DNA of 64,000 nucleotides from Noviherbaspirillum sp. UKPF54 (GCF_007874125.1 NZ_CP040128.1:1054001-1118000); one strand, 5' to 3'. Shown: positions 44,049 to 53,103, counted from the stretch's first letter. The notes: generated by a model not told the origin, from the sequence alone. Numbers and translations: made by a program.

Positions 44049-44066
44049 ATCGAACGATCGTTCTAT
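44049..44066. promoter_or_regulatory. Palindromic operator before the acyl-CoA synthetase gene
   Basis: A perfect 12-bp palindrome GAACGATCGTTC (44052-44063) with partly symmetric flanks (AT at 44049-44050, AT at 44065-44066) lies 22 bases upstream of the synthetase start, over its likely promoter. The length and symmetry are typical of TetR-family sites in front of fatty-acid genes. No regulator gene is adjacent. Confidence 0.55.
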
Positions 44067-44131
44067 TGTCTGATCAGGCTGCCCGTTGATTGTAATTCGA
44101 TCCAGGAAATTCAACAGAACGTCTTTTTCCC

Positions 44132-45007
44132 ATGAAACCTTCCCGTTCAGAATTCATTACGATACGCGGATTGCGCTATCACGTACGGCACTGGGGCAAT
44201 GAAGACGCGCCTACGCTGTTCATGCTGCACGGCTGGATGGATGTCGCGGCTTCCTTTCAATTCGTGGTCGATTGCCTGCAGCGCGACTGGCACGTGATCG
44301 CACCGGACTGGCGCGGATTCGGACTGACCGAGAGCGGCGGCGGCGATTGCTACTGGTTTCCCGATTACCTGGGCGACCTCGATGCCTTGCTGGCGCATTA
44401 CTCGCCGCACGACCCTGTCAACCTGCTTGGACATAGCATGGGCGGCAACATCGCCTGCATCTATGCCGGGGTGCGGCCGCAGCGCGTCCAACGTCTGATC
44501 AACCTGGAAGGTTTCGGCTTGCCGGCGGCCCGGCCCGAGCAGGCGCCGGGCCGTTACGCAAAATGGCTGGATGAATTGCGCGAGCCGCCGCAGTTGCGCG
44601 CCTACCCGACACTGGCGCAGGTTGCCGCGCGCCTGCAGAAAAACAATCCGCGCCTGACCGACGAACGCGCTGCGTTCGTGGCCGGCCACTGGGCAGCGCG
44701 CAACGACCGGGGCGAGTGGGCCATTCTCGCCGATCCCGCGCACAAGCTTGCCAACCCGGTGCTCTACCGCATCGAGGAAGTGCTGGCGTGCTGGCAAGCG
44801 ATTACTGCGCCGGTGCTGTGGGTGGAAGCGGACGATACTAATGCATGGCGCTGGATGGGAACAAGGGAGCAGGCGCGCGCCGAGGTCGACCGCCGGATCG
44901 GGTTCATCCCCAACGTCGCCACTGCGCTTATCAGCAACGCCGGCCACATGCTGCATCACGATCAGCCGCAAGCGCTGGCGGCATTGATCGAAGACTTTCT
45001 CGCATAG
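44132..45007 (+). CDS. Alpha/beta hydrolase
   Basis: A 291-residue cytoplasmic hydrolase. It has MLHGWMDVAASF with the oxyanion His-Gly, the nucleophile elbow GHSMGG near residues 101-106, and the catalytic His in SNAGHMLHHDQP near 272. It diverges from the acyl-CoA synthetase gene and so shares the gap containing the palindrome at 44052-44063. No Shine-Dalgarno is evident in the pyrimidine-rich sequence before ATG 44132. It may be a carboxylesterase or epoxide-hydrolase-like enzyme; substrate unknown. Confidence 0.87.
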   Translation: MKPSRSEFITIRGLRYHVRHWGNEDAPTLFMLHGWMDVAASFQFVVDCLQRDWHVIAPDWRGFGLTESGGGDCYWFPDYLGDLDALLAHYSPHDPVNLLGHSMGGNIACIYAGVRPQRVQRLINLEGFGLPAARPEQAPGRYAKWLDELREPPQLRAYPTLAQVAARLQKNNPRLTDERAAFVAGHWAARNDRGEWAILADPAHKLANPVLYRIEEVLACWQAITAPVLWVEADDTNAWRWMGTREQARAEVDRRIGFIPNVATALISNAGHMLHHDQPQALAALIEDFLA

Positions 45008-45083
45008 CCGGCCGCCATCCGGACTTGCGGCAGGCAGGAGCGCCGCCGCCTGCTGCGCTCTGCAGGACCGAGCGCAGCAGGCG

Positions 45084-45089
45084 TACAAT
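45084..45089 (+). promoter_or_regulatory. -10 box of the PHP gene
   Basis: TACAAT lies 29 bases before the ATG at 45118, in the gap after the hydrolase. A -35 element is not clear. Confidence 0.4.
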
Positions 45090-45117
45090 AACCGGATTGG
45101 ACCACTGCGTTTTTTCC

Positions 45118-45954
45118 ATGCTCAACGTCGACCTGCACTGTCATTCCACCGTTTCCGACGGCGCCCTGGCGCCTTCCGAGGTGGCCGCGCGCGCCAAGGC
45201 CAATGGCGTGGATGTGTGGGCATTGACCGACCATGACGAGGTCGGCGGCATTGCTCAGGCGCGCGATGCGGCGCATGCGCTGGGCATGCGCCACGTGACC
45301 GGTGTCGAGATTTCGGTTACCTGGGCAAGCAAGACTGTGCACATTGTCGGGCTGCGGTTCGACGAAACCGATGAAAACCTGGTGCGCGGGCTGGCCGGCA
45401 CGCGCTCCGGGCGCGAGCGCCGAGCCCATGAAATGGCCGCGCAACTGGCCGCCATCGGCATCCCCGGCGCCTTCGAGGGCGCATTGACCTATGTCGGCAA
45501 TCCCGACCTGATTTCGCGCACGCATTTCGCCCGCTATCTCGTCGAGCGCGGCGTCTGCCGTGACACCGCCGACGTGTTCCGCAATTACCTTATCGAGGGA
45601 AAGCCCGGTTACGTGCCGCACCGCTGGGCGCGGCTGAAGGATGCGGTCGGCTGGATTCGCGGCGCCGGCGGCATTGCCGTAGTCGCACATCCTGGACGCT
45701 ACAATTTCAGCGATCTTGAGCTGGATGCGTTCCTGAACGAGTTCAAGCAACTCGGCGGCGCAGGCATCGAAGTGGTGACCGGCAGCCACACGCCGGAAGA
45801 ATTCGTGCGCTTTGCCGAAGTCGCACGCCGTTACGGATTCCTTGCCTCGCGCGGCTCGGATTTCCATGCCGCCGGCGAGTCGCAGTCGGACCTCGGTACC
45901 TTGCCGCCGCTGCCCGCATCGCTCGTTCCTGTGTGGCACGACTGGCGCATGTAA
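45118..45954 (+). CDS. PHP-domain phosphoesterase (RnmAM/YciV type)
   Basis: A 278-residue metal-dependent phosphoesterase of the PHP family. Members of this type hydrolyse 3',5'-nucleoside bisphosphates or trim 5' ends of short RNAs. The metal ligands are DLHCHSTVSDG at residues 5-15, LTDHDEVGG, GVEIS, VAHPGRY and GSDFHA. The ATG at 45118 was chosen because the upstream open frame (to 44845) lies inside the previous gene. It is followed by htpX in the same direction with about 120 bases between. Placement before yciO and trpS is common in Burkholderiales. Confidence 0.9.
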   Translation: MLNVDLHCHSTVSDGALAPSEVAARAKANGVDVWALTDHDEVGGIAQARDAAHALGMRHVTGVEISVTWASKTVHIVGLRFDETDENLVRGLAGTRSGRERRAHEMAAQLAAIGIPGAFEGALTYVGNPDLISRTHFARYLVERGVCRDTADVFRNYLIEGKPGYVPHRWARLKDAVGWIRGAGGIAVVAHPGRYNFSDLELDAFLNEFKQLGGAGIEVVTGSHTPEEFVRFAEVARRYGFLASRGSDFHAAGESQSDLGTLPPLPASLVPVWHDWRM

Positions 45955-46011
45955 AAATATCGCGCCGCTTGCGTTGCCTCAGAAATTGCGGGCTGTGGCA
46001 TGATGCCGGCT

Positions 46012-46038
46012 CTTGAATTTCCCCTCGTACAACCATAT
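46012..46038 (+). promoter_or_regulatory. Candidate heat-shock (sigma32-type) promoter of htpX
   Basis: CTTGAAT (46012-46018), 12 bases, then AACCATAT (46031-46038) resemble the sigma32 elements CTTGAAA and CCCCATnT with suitable spacing. It lies 34 bases before the htpX ATG, a known heat-shock gene in other proteobacteria. Confidence 0.5.
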
Positions 46039-46071
46039 TTAGAAAATGCTTTCAAGTTAGGGAGCTGTTGA

Positions 46072-46950
46072 ATGAAACGAATCATCCTTTTCCTTGCCAC
46101 CAACCTTGCCGTGATGCTGGTGATGTCGGTGGTGTTGTCGCTGCTTGGCGTAAATCGCTATCTGTCCGCCAATGGTTTGCAGCTCGGCACGCTGATGGTG
46201 TATTCGCTGGTCGTCGGTTTCACTGGCGCGATCGTGTCCCTGCTGATGAGCAAGCAGATGGCCAAATGGTCGACCGGCGCGCGGGTGATCGATGCCCCAT
46301 CGTCGTCGACCGAATTGTGGCTGGTCGATACCGTGAAAAAGCTGGCCGACAGCGCCGGCATCGCGATGCCGGAAGTCGCCGTCTATGAGGGCGAGCCGAA
46401 TGCGTTCGCCACCGGCGCCTTCAAGAATTCCGCACTGGTCGCGGTGTCGACCGGTTTGCTTCAAGGTATGACCAAGGACGAGGTCGAGGCGGTGCTCGGC
46501 CACGAGATCGCGCACGTAGCGAATGGCGACATGGTGACCCTGACCCTGATCCAGGGCGTGGTGAACACCTTCGTCGTGTTCCTGGCGCGCGTGGTCGGTT
46601 ACGTGATCGACCGGCAGTTGTCCCGCGATAACGATCGCGGGCCGGGCATCGGATACGCGGTGACCGTGTTCGTATGCGAAATCGTGTTCGGCATTCTGGC
46701 CTCGATGATCGTCGCGTGGTTCTCGCGCTATCGCGAATTCCGCGCCGATGCCGGTTCCGCGAAGCTGCTGGGAAGCCCGCAGCCGATGGTCAAGGCGCTG
46801 GCGCGCCTGGGCGGGCTGGAGCCGCCGGAACACATGCCGCAAGCATTCAAGGCGTTCGGCATCAATGGCGGCGGAGGCGGCCTGGGTGCCTTGTTCGCCA
46901 GCCATCCGCCTATCGAAGAGCGCATCGCCGCGCTGCGCGGTGCGCGTTGA
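46072..46950 (+). CDS. htpX: Heat-shock membrane protease HtpX
   Basis: A 292-residue inner-membrane zinc metalloprotease (M48) for membrane protein quality control. Two N-terminal helices (about 5-28 and 36-58) are followed by [12 protein letters not shown] near residues 143-154 with the zinc-binding HExxH, two more helices, and a downstream Glu in [16 protein letters not shown] Gly-rich loop [12 protein letters not shown] lies near the C terminus. The Shine-Dalgarno is TAGGGAG. A candidate sigma32 promoter precedes it and a strong terminator follows. Confidence 0.96.
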   Translation: MKRIILFLATNLAVMLVMSVVLSLLGVNRYLSANGLQLGTLMVYSLVVGFTGAIVSLLMSKQMAKWSTGARVIDAPSSSTELWLVDTVKKLADSAGIAMPEVAVYEGEPNAFATGAFKNSALVAVSTGLLQGMTKDEVEAVLGHEIAHVANGDMVTLTLIQGVVNTFVVFLARVVGYVIDRQLSRDNDRGPGIGYAVTVFVCEIVFGILASMIVAWFSRYREFRADAGSAKLLGSPQPMVKALARLGGLEPPEHMPQAFKAFGINGGGGGLGALFASHPPIEERIAALRGAR

Positions 46951-46982
46951 GCCGCCGAACTTTTATAACCGAGCTTTTTTAC

Positions 46983-47014
46983 AACGGCGGTAGGACTACC
47001 GCCGTTCTGTTTTT
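46983..47014 (+). terminator. Intrinsic terminator after htpX
   Basis: AACGGCGGTA (46983-46992), loop GGAC and TACCGCCGTT (46997-47006) form a perfect 10-bp stem followed by CTGTTTTT. It ends directly at the yciO ATG (47015), so yciO must have its start signals in or after the hairpin. Confidence 0.8.
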
Positions 47015-47638
47015 ATGAGCCAAATTTTTCATATTCATCCGGATAATCCACAACTGCGGCTGGTCCGCCAGGCGGCGCAAATCATCCACGCCGGCGGCAT
47101 CGTCGCGCTGCCGACCGATTCCTGCTTCGCGCTGGTCTGCCACCTGGACGACAAGGGCGCGGTGGAACGCTTGCGGCGCATCCGCGGCGTCGATGAAAAG
47201 CACCATCTCACTTTGCTGTGCCGCGATCTTTCCGAAATCGCCCAGTACGCGAAAGTCGACAATAGCCAGTATCGCCTGCTCAAGGCCGCCACGCCCGGGC
47301 CGTACACCTTTATCCTGGAAGCGACCAAGGAAGTGCCGCGCCGCCTGAGCCACCCGTCGCGCAAGACCATCGGCCTGCGCGTGCCGGAAAACCAGATCGC
47401 GTGCGCGTTGCTGGAAGAGCTGGGGCAGCCATTGCTGGGCACGACGCTGATCCTGCCCGATGAAAGTGAGCCGCTGACCGACCCGGAAGAGGTGAACGAC
47501 CGGATCGGGCGCCAGATCGAATTGACGATCGACGGCGGCGCGTGCAGCCTGGAGCCGACGACCGTCATCGACTTGACCGGCGACGAGCCCGAGCTGCTGC
47601 GCCAGGGGCGCGGCGACGCTGCCCTGTTCGGGCTTTGA
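47015..47638 (+). CDS. YciO-type Sua5/YrdC-domain protein
   Basis: A 207-residue protein of the Sua5/YrdC/YciO superfamily. Sua5/YrdC members make threonylcarbamoyl-adenylate for tRNA t6A. The YciO branch has a similar fold with a weaker or different activity. IVALPTDSCFALVCHL at the N terminus, RIRGVDEKHHLTLLCRDL and LLGTTLILPDESEPLTDPEEV are visible. The start ATG 47015 abuts the htpX terminator hairpin, so translation may depend on read-through or a promoter within it. It leads toward the M50 protease after 66 bases. Confidence 0.85.
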   Translation: MSQIFHIHPDNPQLRLVRQAAQIIHAGGIVALPTDSCFALVCHLDDKGAVERLRRIRGVDEKHHLTLLCRDLSEIAQYAKVDNSQYRLLKAATPGPYTFILEATKEVPRRLSHPSRKTIGLRVPENQIACALLEELGQPLLGTTLILPDESEPLTDPEEVNDRIGRQIELTIDGGACSLEPTTVIDLTGDEPELLRQGRGDAALFGL

Positions 47639-47691
47639 CACCCCGCCGGCCATCTTCCGCCCGCACGGGCTGGAGTGGCCGGTCCCTCTGA

Positions 47692-47697
47692 TAAAAT
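47692..47697 (+). promoter_or_regulatory. -10-like box directly before the M50 protease
   Basis: TAAAAT (in GATAAAAT) ends seven bases before the ATG at 47705, the spacing expected for a leaderless transcript. No Shine-Dalgarno lies in that gap. A -35 box is not clear. Confidence 0.4.
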
Positions 47698-47704
47698 CCG
47701 CCTC

Positions 47705-48361
47705 ATGGATCAACTTATTCAAAAGATTGCAGTGTTTGCACTGCCGGTGCTGTTCGCAATCACGCTGCATGAAGCCGCGCACGCCTACGCCGCCAAATAC
47801 TTCGGAGATGCGACCGCCTACCTGCAGGGACGCATGAGCCTCAATCCGGTCAAGCATATCGATCTTGTCGGCACGATCATCATTCCCGCCGTGCTGTTTT
47901 TCGTCGGCAGCCCGGTGCTGCTGGGCTATGCCAAGCCGGTTCCGATCGATTTCGGCAAGCTGCGTAAACCGAAGCGCGACATGGCATGGGTGGCGTTGGC
48001 CGGGCCGGCCGCGAATTTCGTCATGGCGCTGATGTGGCTGATCTTCTTCATACTGCTGCAGGCCATGCATGTCGACGAGGCTTTCTTCACCGAGATGGCA
48101 AGGGCCGGCGTCTACATTAATCTGATCCTGCTGGCATTTAACCTGTTTCCGCTGCCGCCGCTTGACGGCGGCCGGGTGCTGACCAGCGTATTGCCGCACA
48201 AGTACGCTTACAAGTTTGCGCAGATCGAACCCTACGGTTTTTTCATTGTGCTGGCGCTGGTGTATTTCAATATCCTGTCCCTGTGGATGGTTCCGGTGAG
48301 AGCGGTGGCCGAACTGCTGCTTTCGCTTCTCGTTTCCCCCCTCAAAATTCTTTTGACCTGA
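47705..48361 (+). CDS. Site-2-protease-like M50 membrane metalloprotease
   Basis: A 218-residue inner-membrane protein with the zinc motif HEAAH at about residues 22-26 in the first helix and the third ligand in NLFPLPPLDGGRV near 150. Four to five hydrophobic segments are present (about 10-30, 50-75, 95-120, 135-155 and 180-210). It is the short form without a PDZ domain. ATG 47705 was chosen because the -10-like box abuts it; the start at 47675 is unlike the family. trpS follows after six bases. The substrate is unknown. This protein family commonly lies next to trpS in Burkholderiales. Confidence 0.9.
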   Translation: MDQLIQKIAVFALPVLFAITLHEAAHAYAAKYFGDATAYLQGRMSLNPVKHIDLVGTIIIPAVLFFVGSPVLLGYAKPVPIDFGKLRKPKRDMAWVALAGPAANFVMALMWLIFFILLQAMHVDEAFFTEMARAGVYINLILLAFNLFPLPPLDGGRVLTSVLPHKYAYKFAQIEPYGFFIVLALVYFNILSLWMVPVRAVAELLLSLLVSPLKILLT

Positions 48362-48367
48362 CCAATC

Positions 48368-49570
48368 ATGTATCCCGATCGCGTTGTTTCCGGCATGCGT
48401 CCGACTGGAGCGCTGCACCTTGGCCATTATCACGGTGCCCTCAAAAACTGGATCAAGATGCAATCCGAATTGCCTTGCCTTTTTTTCGTCGCCGATTGGC
48501 ATGCGCTGACGACCCATTACGACGACCCCAGCGCGATCGAAAGCAATACCTGGGACATGGTGATCGACTGGCTGGCCGCCGGCGTCGATCCGTCCCAGGC
48601 CACGCTGTTCATCCAATCCAAAGTGCCGGAGCACGCCGAACTGCACCTGCTGCTGTCGATGGCCACGCCGCTTGGCTGGCTCGAGCGCGTGCCGACCTAC
48701 AAGGACCAGCAGGAAAAGCTGGCCGACCGCGATCTCGCCACGTACGGCTTTCTCGGCTATCCGCTGCTGCAGGCGGCCGATGTGCTGATCTACCGCGCCA
48801 GCCTGGTGCCGGTGGGCGAAGACCAGATTCCGCACATCGAGATGATGCGCGAAATCGCGCGCCGCTTTAATCACCTGTACGGCAAGGAAAAAGGCTTCGA
48901 AGAGAAAGCCAAGGAAGCGGTCAAGAAGCTCGGCAGCAAGCGCGCCAAGATCTACAACGAGCTGCGCACCGAATATCAGGAGCAGGGCAAGGAGGACGCG
49001 CTGGAGCAGGCCAAGGCCATGCTCGACGAGGCGCAGAACCTGTCGATGATCGACCGCGAGCGCCTGTTCGGCTATCTCGAAGGCAGCCGCAAGCTGATCC
49101 TGGTCGAACCGCAAGCGCGTCTGACCGAGGCATCCAGGCTGCCCGGACTCGACGGCCAGAAAATGTCGAAGAGCTACGGCAATGCGATCGCGCTGCGCGA
49201 AGACAAGGATTCCGTCGTCAAGAAGGTGCGCACCATGCCGACCGACCCGGCGCGGGTGCGCCGCACCGACCCGGGCGAGCCGGAGAAGTGCCCGGTCTGG
49301 CAGTTGCACCAGGTGTATTCCGACAACGACACCAAGGATTGGGTCTTGAAGGGCTGCAGGTCGGCCGGCATCGGCTGCCTCGAATGCAAGCAACCGGTGA
49401 TCGACGCGGTCCTCAAGGAGCAGGAGCCGATGCGCGAGCGTGCGCAAAAATACATCGACGATCCGTCGCTGGTGCGCGCGATTGTCGCCGACGGCTGCGA
49501 CAAGGCGCGCAAGCTGGCGCAGGAAACCATGCGCGACGTGCGCGAGGCGATGGGCCTGAGCTACAGCTAG
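48368..49570 (+). CDS. trpS: Tryptophan--tRNA ligase
   Basis: Charges tRNA-Trp. The 400-residue class I synthetase has the HIGH-equivalent GALHLGHYHG at about residues 14-23 and the KMSKS loop KMSKSYGN near 264-271. Compared with the usual 330-residue TrpS it carries an insertion of about 60 charged residues before KMSKS (EEKAKEAVKKLGSKRAKIYN and onward), a form I know from Burkholderiales. The C-terminal part includes a CLECK pair of cysteines. It follows the M50 gene closely and is followed by the methyltransferase after six bases. Confidence 0.95.
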   Translation: MYPDRVVSGMRPTGALHLGHYHGALKNWIKMQSELPCLFFVADWHALTTHYDDPSAIESNTWDMVIDWLAAGVDPSQATLFIQSKVPEHAELHLLLSMATPLGWLERVPTYKDQQEKLADRDLATYGFLGYPLLQAADVLIYRASLVPVGEDQIPHIEMMREIARRFNHLYGKEKGFEEKAKEAVKKLGSKRAKIYNELRTEYQEQGKEDALEQAKAMLDEAQNLSMIDRERLFGYLEGSRKLILVEPQARLTEASRLPGLDGQKMSKSYGNAIALREDKDSVVKKVRTMPTDPARVRRTDPGEPEKCPVWQLHQVYSDNDTKDWVLKGCRSAGIGCLECKQPVIDAVLKEQEPMRERAQKYIDDPSLVRAIVADGCDKARKLAQETMRDVREAMGLSYS

Positions 49571-49576
49571 GCGGTA

Positions 49577-50149
49577 ATGGACCATTCCGCAATCGGGCGG
49601 GCGTCGCCATGGGTGATTCGCTTCGCCCCGTTGATTCCGACCGGCGAAGTGCTGGACCTGGCATGCGGAGCGGGGCGCCATGCCCGCTTGCTCGCATCGC
49701 TCGGACATCCGGTGACGGCGGTCGATCGCGATGCCGACGCATTGGCCCAAACGGCCGGTCCCGGTATCGCCACCCTGCGCGCCGACCTCGAGGTGGATGC
49801 GCCGCGTTCCGGCTGGCCGTTCGGCGCCGGTCGCTTTGCCGGCATCGTCGTCACCAACTACCTGCATCGTCCGCTCTTCCCGCATATCCTGGACAGCCTG
49901 GCTCCCGGCGGTGTTCTGATCTACGAAACGTTCGCCATGGGGAATGAGCGGTTTGGCAAGCCATCCAGTCCGCGCTTTTTGCTGCAGAAGGGTGAGTTGC
50001 TCGATCTGGTATGCGTCGGCACCATCAAGCCGCACGTGCTGGCCTTCGAGGATGGCTACATACTCGATCCCAGGCCGGCGATGGTGCAACGCATCTGCGC
50101 AGTAAAGGGTAGCGGCGCCACCCCGGAACATTCCCTGCGCCTGACCTGA
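49577..50149 (+). CDS. Class I SAM-dependent methyltransferase
   Basis: A 190-residue Rossmann-fold methyltransferase. Motif I is [15 protein letters not shown] at about residues 25-39, motif [13 protein letters not shown], and a motif IV-like [11 protein letters not shown]. It is short and lacks an extra substrate domain. Resemblance to TehB-like or YvaM-type small methyltransferases is general only. It starts six bases after trpS and is probably co-transcribed. Substrate unknown. Confidence 0.87.
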   Translation: MDHSAIGRASPWVIRFAPLIPTGEVLDLACGAGRHARLLASLGHPVTAVDRDADALAQTAGPGIATLRADLEVDAPRSGWPFGAGRFAGIVVTNYLHRPLFPHILDSLAPGGVLIYETFAMGNERFGKPSSPRFLLQKGELLDLVCVGTIKPHVLAFEDGYILDPRPAMVQRICAVKGSGATPEHSLRLT

Positions 50150-50187
50150 AATCGGGCGGGATTGCCCCACGGGAGCAGTCGATCCGC

Positions 50188-50193
50188 TACAAT
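50188..50193 (+). promoter_or_regulatory. -10 box of the dapA promoter
   Basis: TACAAT lies 33 bases before the dapA ATG. The nearest TTGCCC is 20 bases upstream, longer than ideal. Confidence 0.4.
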
Positions 50194-50226
50194 CATCTCT
50201 TTCCCTCTTTACGCAATAACATCATC

Positions 50227-51105
50227 ATGATCCAGGGCAGCATAGTTGCAATCGTCACTCCCATGCACCCGGACGGCAGCCTCGACCTGCCGGGCCTGCG
50301 CAAACTAATCGACTGGCACATCGCCGAAGGCACGGATGCCATCGTCATCGTCGGCACCACCGGCGAATCGCCGACGGTGTCGGTCGAAGAGCACTGCGAA
50401 CTGATCAAGGTCGCGGTCGAACACACCGCCAAGCGTATTCCGATCATTGCGGGCACCGGCGGCAATTCGACCGCCGAAGCCATCGAACTGACGCGCCATG
50501 CGAAGAACGTCGGTGCGGATGCATCGCTGCAGGTCGTGCCTTACTACAATCGGCCGACACAGGAAGGCATGTACCAGCATTTCCGCAAGATCGCCGAAGC
50601 GGTCGACCTGCCGGTGATCCTGTACAACGTGCCGGGCCGCACCGTCGCCGACATGTCCAATGACACGATCCTGCGCCTGGCGCAAATCCCCGGCATCGTC
50701 GGCGTCAAGGATGCGACCGGCAATATCGCGCGCGGGACCGAATTGCTTCGCCTTGCTTCGAAATCGTTTGCCGTGTACTCCGGCGACGATCCGACGGCGA
50801 TGGCGCTCATGTTCTGCGGCGCAAAGGGCAATATCTCGGTGACCGCCAACGTCGCGCCGCGCGAAATGCACCAGCTCTGCGCCGCCGCCATGGCGGGCAA
50901 GATCGAAGAAGCGATCGCTCTCAACAACAAGCTGCTGCCGCTGCATAACAAGCTGTTTGTCGAGCCGAACCCGGTGCCGGTCAAGTGGGCGCTGGCTGAA
51001 ATGGGCTTGATCCCGTCGGGTATACGCTTGCCGCTGGTGCCGCTCAACGCCACCATGCACGAGACGGTGCGCGCCGCGCTGCGCGAATCCGGTGTATTAC
51101 AATAA
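50227..51105 (+). CDS. dapA: 4-hydroxy-tetrahydrodipicolinate synthase
   Basis: Condenses pyruvate with aspartate semialdehyde in lysine and peptidoglycan precursor synthesis. The 292-residue aldolase has [14 protein letters not shown] near residue 45, the tyrosine in [24 protein letters not shown], and the Schiff-base Lys in VGVKDATGN near 161. The length is standard. It is followed by bamC after 54 bases, an arrangement (dapA-bamC) shared with E. coli and other proteobacteria. Confidence 0.97.
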   Translation: MIQGSIVAIVTPMHPDGSLDLPGLRKLIDWHIAEGTDAIVIVGTTGESPTVSVEEHCELIKVAVEHTAKRIPIIAGTGGNSTAEAIELTRHAKNVGADASLQVVPYYNRPTQEGMYQHFRKIAEAVDLPVILYNVPGRTVADMSNDTILRLAQIPGIVGVKDATGNIARGTELLRLASKSFAVYSGDDPTAMALMFCGAKGNISVTANVAPREMHQLCAAAMAGKIEEAIALNNKLLPLHNKLFVEPNPVPVKWALAEMGLIPSGIRLPLVPLNATMHETVRAALRESGVLQ

Positions 51106-51159
51106 GCGCCGCACGGAAACTACTCGGCAAGACATAGCCTTACCTCATTCAGCATCGAC

Positions 51160-52311
51160 ATGACTATTTGCAAGAACACTCGCCTGGCTCAACGCGGGCT
51201 TATCTATGCGCTGGCGTTCGCCGGCTTGGCCGGTTGCGGCTCATTCGACTCGGTGCTGGAGCCAGGCAAGGTCGATTACAAGAGCGCTGGTAAGGCTCCG
51301 TCGCTGGAAGTGCCTCCCGATTTGACGCAACTTCAGCGCGAGAACCGCTATGCCATCCCGGAGGCAAATCGCGGCACCGCGACTGCTTCCACCTATTCGC
51401 AACAGCAGCAGGCGACGCGTCCGGCAGCCACCACCGCGGCTGCGACGGTCGCGCCAAACAATGCGCAGGACATGCATATCGAGCGCGCCGGTAATCAGCG
51501 CTGGCTCGTGGTCAAGCAGCCGCCGGAAGCGGTATGGCCGCAGATTAAGGACTTCTGGCAGGACTCTGGTTTTCTGGTCAACGTGGAAAAGCCGGAAGCC
51601 GGTGTGATGGAAACCGACTGGGCTGAAAATCGCGCCAAGATCCCCCAGGGCATACTTCGCGAAACCCTCGGCAAGGCGCTCGATTCGCTGTACTCCACCG
51701 GCGAGCGCGACAAGTTCCGTACCCGCCTGGAGCGCACTGCCGATGGCGGCACTGAAATCTATATCAGCCATCGCGGCATGCAGGAAGTGCTTGTCGGTCA
51801 GCAGAAAGACAGCACGATGTGGACGCCGCGCCCGTCGGATCCGGAGCTGGAAGCGGAATTCCTGTCGCGCCTGATGGCGCGCCTCGGCACCGATACCACG
51901 CGTGCCAAGATGAGCGTGGAGAAGGCGCCGGAGCAACCATTGCGGGCCAAGCTGGTCAAAGAGGGTAATGGCGGATACGTCCAGGTTGACGAGGGCTTCG
52001 ATCGCGCATGGCGCCGTGTCGGCTTGGCGCTGGACCGTGTCGGATTTACCGTGGAAGACCGCGATCGCACTCAGGGACTGTACTTTGTGCGCTACGTCGA
52101 TCCGGCGCAGGATGCCAAGTCCGACAAGGGTTTCTTTGCAAAATTGTTCTCGTCCAGCCCGGATGACAAGTCCAAGGCGCAGCGCTATCGCGTTTCCGTC
52201 AAGGGCAGTGGTACGGTCAGCCAGGTTGCGGTCCTGAATAATGAGGGCAAACCGGACACGTCGTCCACCGCAGACAAGATCCTGTCCCTCTTGAATGAGC
52301 AACTGAAGTAA
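51160..52311 (+). CDS. bamC: Outer membrane assembly lipoprotein BamC
   Basis: A 383-residue lipoprotein of the BAM complex that inserts outer-membrane proteins. Residues 1-26 are a lipoprotein signal ending LAGCGSF. It then has a long unstructured N-terminal segment (PSLEVPPDLTQLQRENRYAI), a Ser/Thr/Ala/Gln-rich linker, and two helix-grip domains (about 100-215 and 250-380). The VPPDL motif is conserved in BamC for contact with BamD. It follows dapA and precedes an MBL hydrolase gene by 12 bases. Confidence 0.93.
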   Translation: MTICKNTRLAQRGLIYALAFAGLAGCGSFDSVLEPGKVDYKSAGKAPSLEVPPDLTQLQRENRYAIPEANRGTATASTYSQQQQATRPAATTAAATVAPNNAQDMHIERAGNQRWLVVKQPPEAVWPQIKDFWQDSGFLVNVEKPEAGVMETDWAENRAKIPQGILRETLGKALDSLYSTGERDKFRTRLERTADGGTEIYISHRGMQEVLVGQQKDSTMWTPRPSDPELEAEFLSRLMARLGTDTTRAKMSVEKAPEQPLRAKLVKEGNGGYVQVDEGFDRAWRRVGLALDRVGFTVEDRDRTQGLYFVRYVDPAQDAKSDKGFFAKLFSSSPDDKSKAQRYRVSVKGSGTVSQVAVLNNEGKPDTSSTADKILSLLNEQLK

Positions 52312-52323
52312 CAAAACACGGTA

Positions 52324-53103
52324 TTGAAGTTTGCCAGTCTCGGAAGCGGCAGCGAGGGTAACTCGCTGCTGATTTCCGCCGCGTCGGGTACGACGCGCAC
52401 CACAATCATGCTGGACTGCGGTTTTCCCATCCGGGAGACCGAACGGCGCCTGCAACGGCTTGGCGTCAGCCCGGCCGATTTGTCCGGCATCGTGGTTACC
52501 CATGAACATCAGGATCATGTCGGCGGCGTATTCAAGTTCGCGCGCCGCCATCGCATCCCCGTCTGGCTCAGCTATGGCACCCATCGGGCTGTGCAAAAGC
52601 AATGCGACGGCGTCATCTTCGATTTTTGCCGTGACGGCGAACGGTTTGCTATCGGCGATCTGGAGCTGATGCCATATACGGTTCCGCATGATGCGCGCGA
52701 GCCGGTGCAGTATGTCGCCAGCGATGGGAGCGCGAAGCTCGGCGTATTGACCGATGCGGGACAATCGACTCCGCATCTGATCGAGGTGCTGGGTGGGTGC
52801 GATGCGCTGGTGCTGGAGTGCAACCACGACCGCGAGATGCTGGCGAACTCCACCTATCCGCCTTCCTTGCGTCAGCGTATCGGTGGCAGCTATGGCCACT
52901 TATCGAACGATACGACGGCACAAATCCTCCACATGCTGGACAAGTCGCGCTTGCAGACCGTCGTTGGCGCGCATTTGAGCAAGCAGAACAATATGCCTGA
53001 ACTGGCGCGTGCCGCCTTGTCCGGCGTTGCGGGAACCGGGAAGATCGAGATTTTGATCGCCTGCCAGGAAGAGGGGTTCAGCTGGCTGCAGGCTGGCGCT
53101 TGA
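52324..53103 (+). CDS. MBL-fold metallohydrolase (YycJ-like)
   Basis: A 259-residue metallo-beta-lactamase fold protein. It begins FASLGSGSEGNSLLISA and has the metal motif THEHQDHVGGV (HxHxDH) at about residues 60-70, LTDAGQSTPHLIEVL, LECNHDREML and GAHLSKQNN. The beginning and the LECNHD segment are typical of YycJ/WalJ-type proteins, linked in other bacteria to DNA handling. It probably starts at TTG 52324, since no ATG stands near the family N terminus; the upstream Shine-Dalgarno is weak. It ends before a bidirectional hairpin at 53148. Confidence 0.87.
   Translation: MKFASLGSGSEGNSLLISAASGTTRTTIMLDCGFPIRETERRLQRLGVSPADLSGIVVTHEHQDHVGGVFKFARRHRIPVWLSYGTHRAVQKQCDGVIFDFCRDGERFAIGDLELMPYTVPHDAREPVQYVASDGSAKLGVLTDAGQSTPHLIEVLGGCDALVLECNHDREMLANSTYPPSLRQRIGGSYGHLSNDTTAQILHMLDKSRLQTVVGAHLSKQNNMPELARAALSGVAGTGKIEILIACQEEGFSWLQAGA

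Noticed and set aside
44845..45117. N-terminal extension of the PHP protein
   Set aside because: It lies inside the alpha/beta hydrolase gene in another frame; the PHP motif begins five residues after ATG 45118.
46979..50170. 1063-residue minus-strand frame over yciO, M50, trpS and the methyltransferase
   Set aside because: Antisense to four recognised genes. His/Arg/Gln-rich and without motifs.
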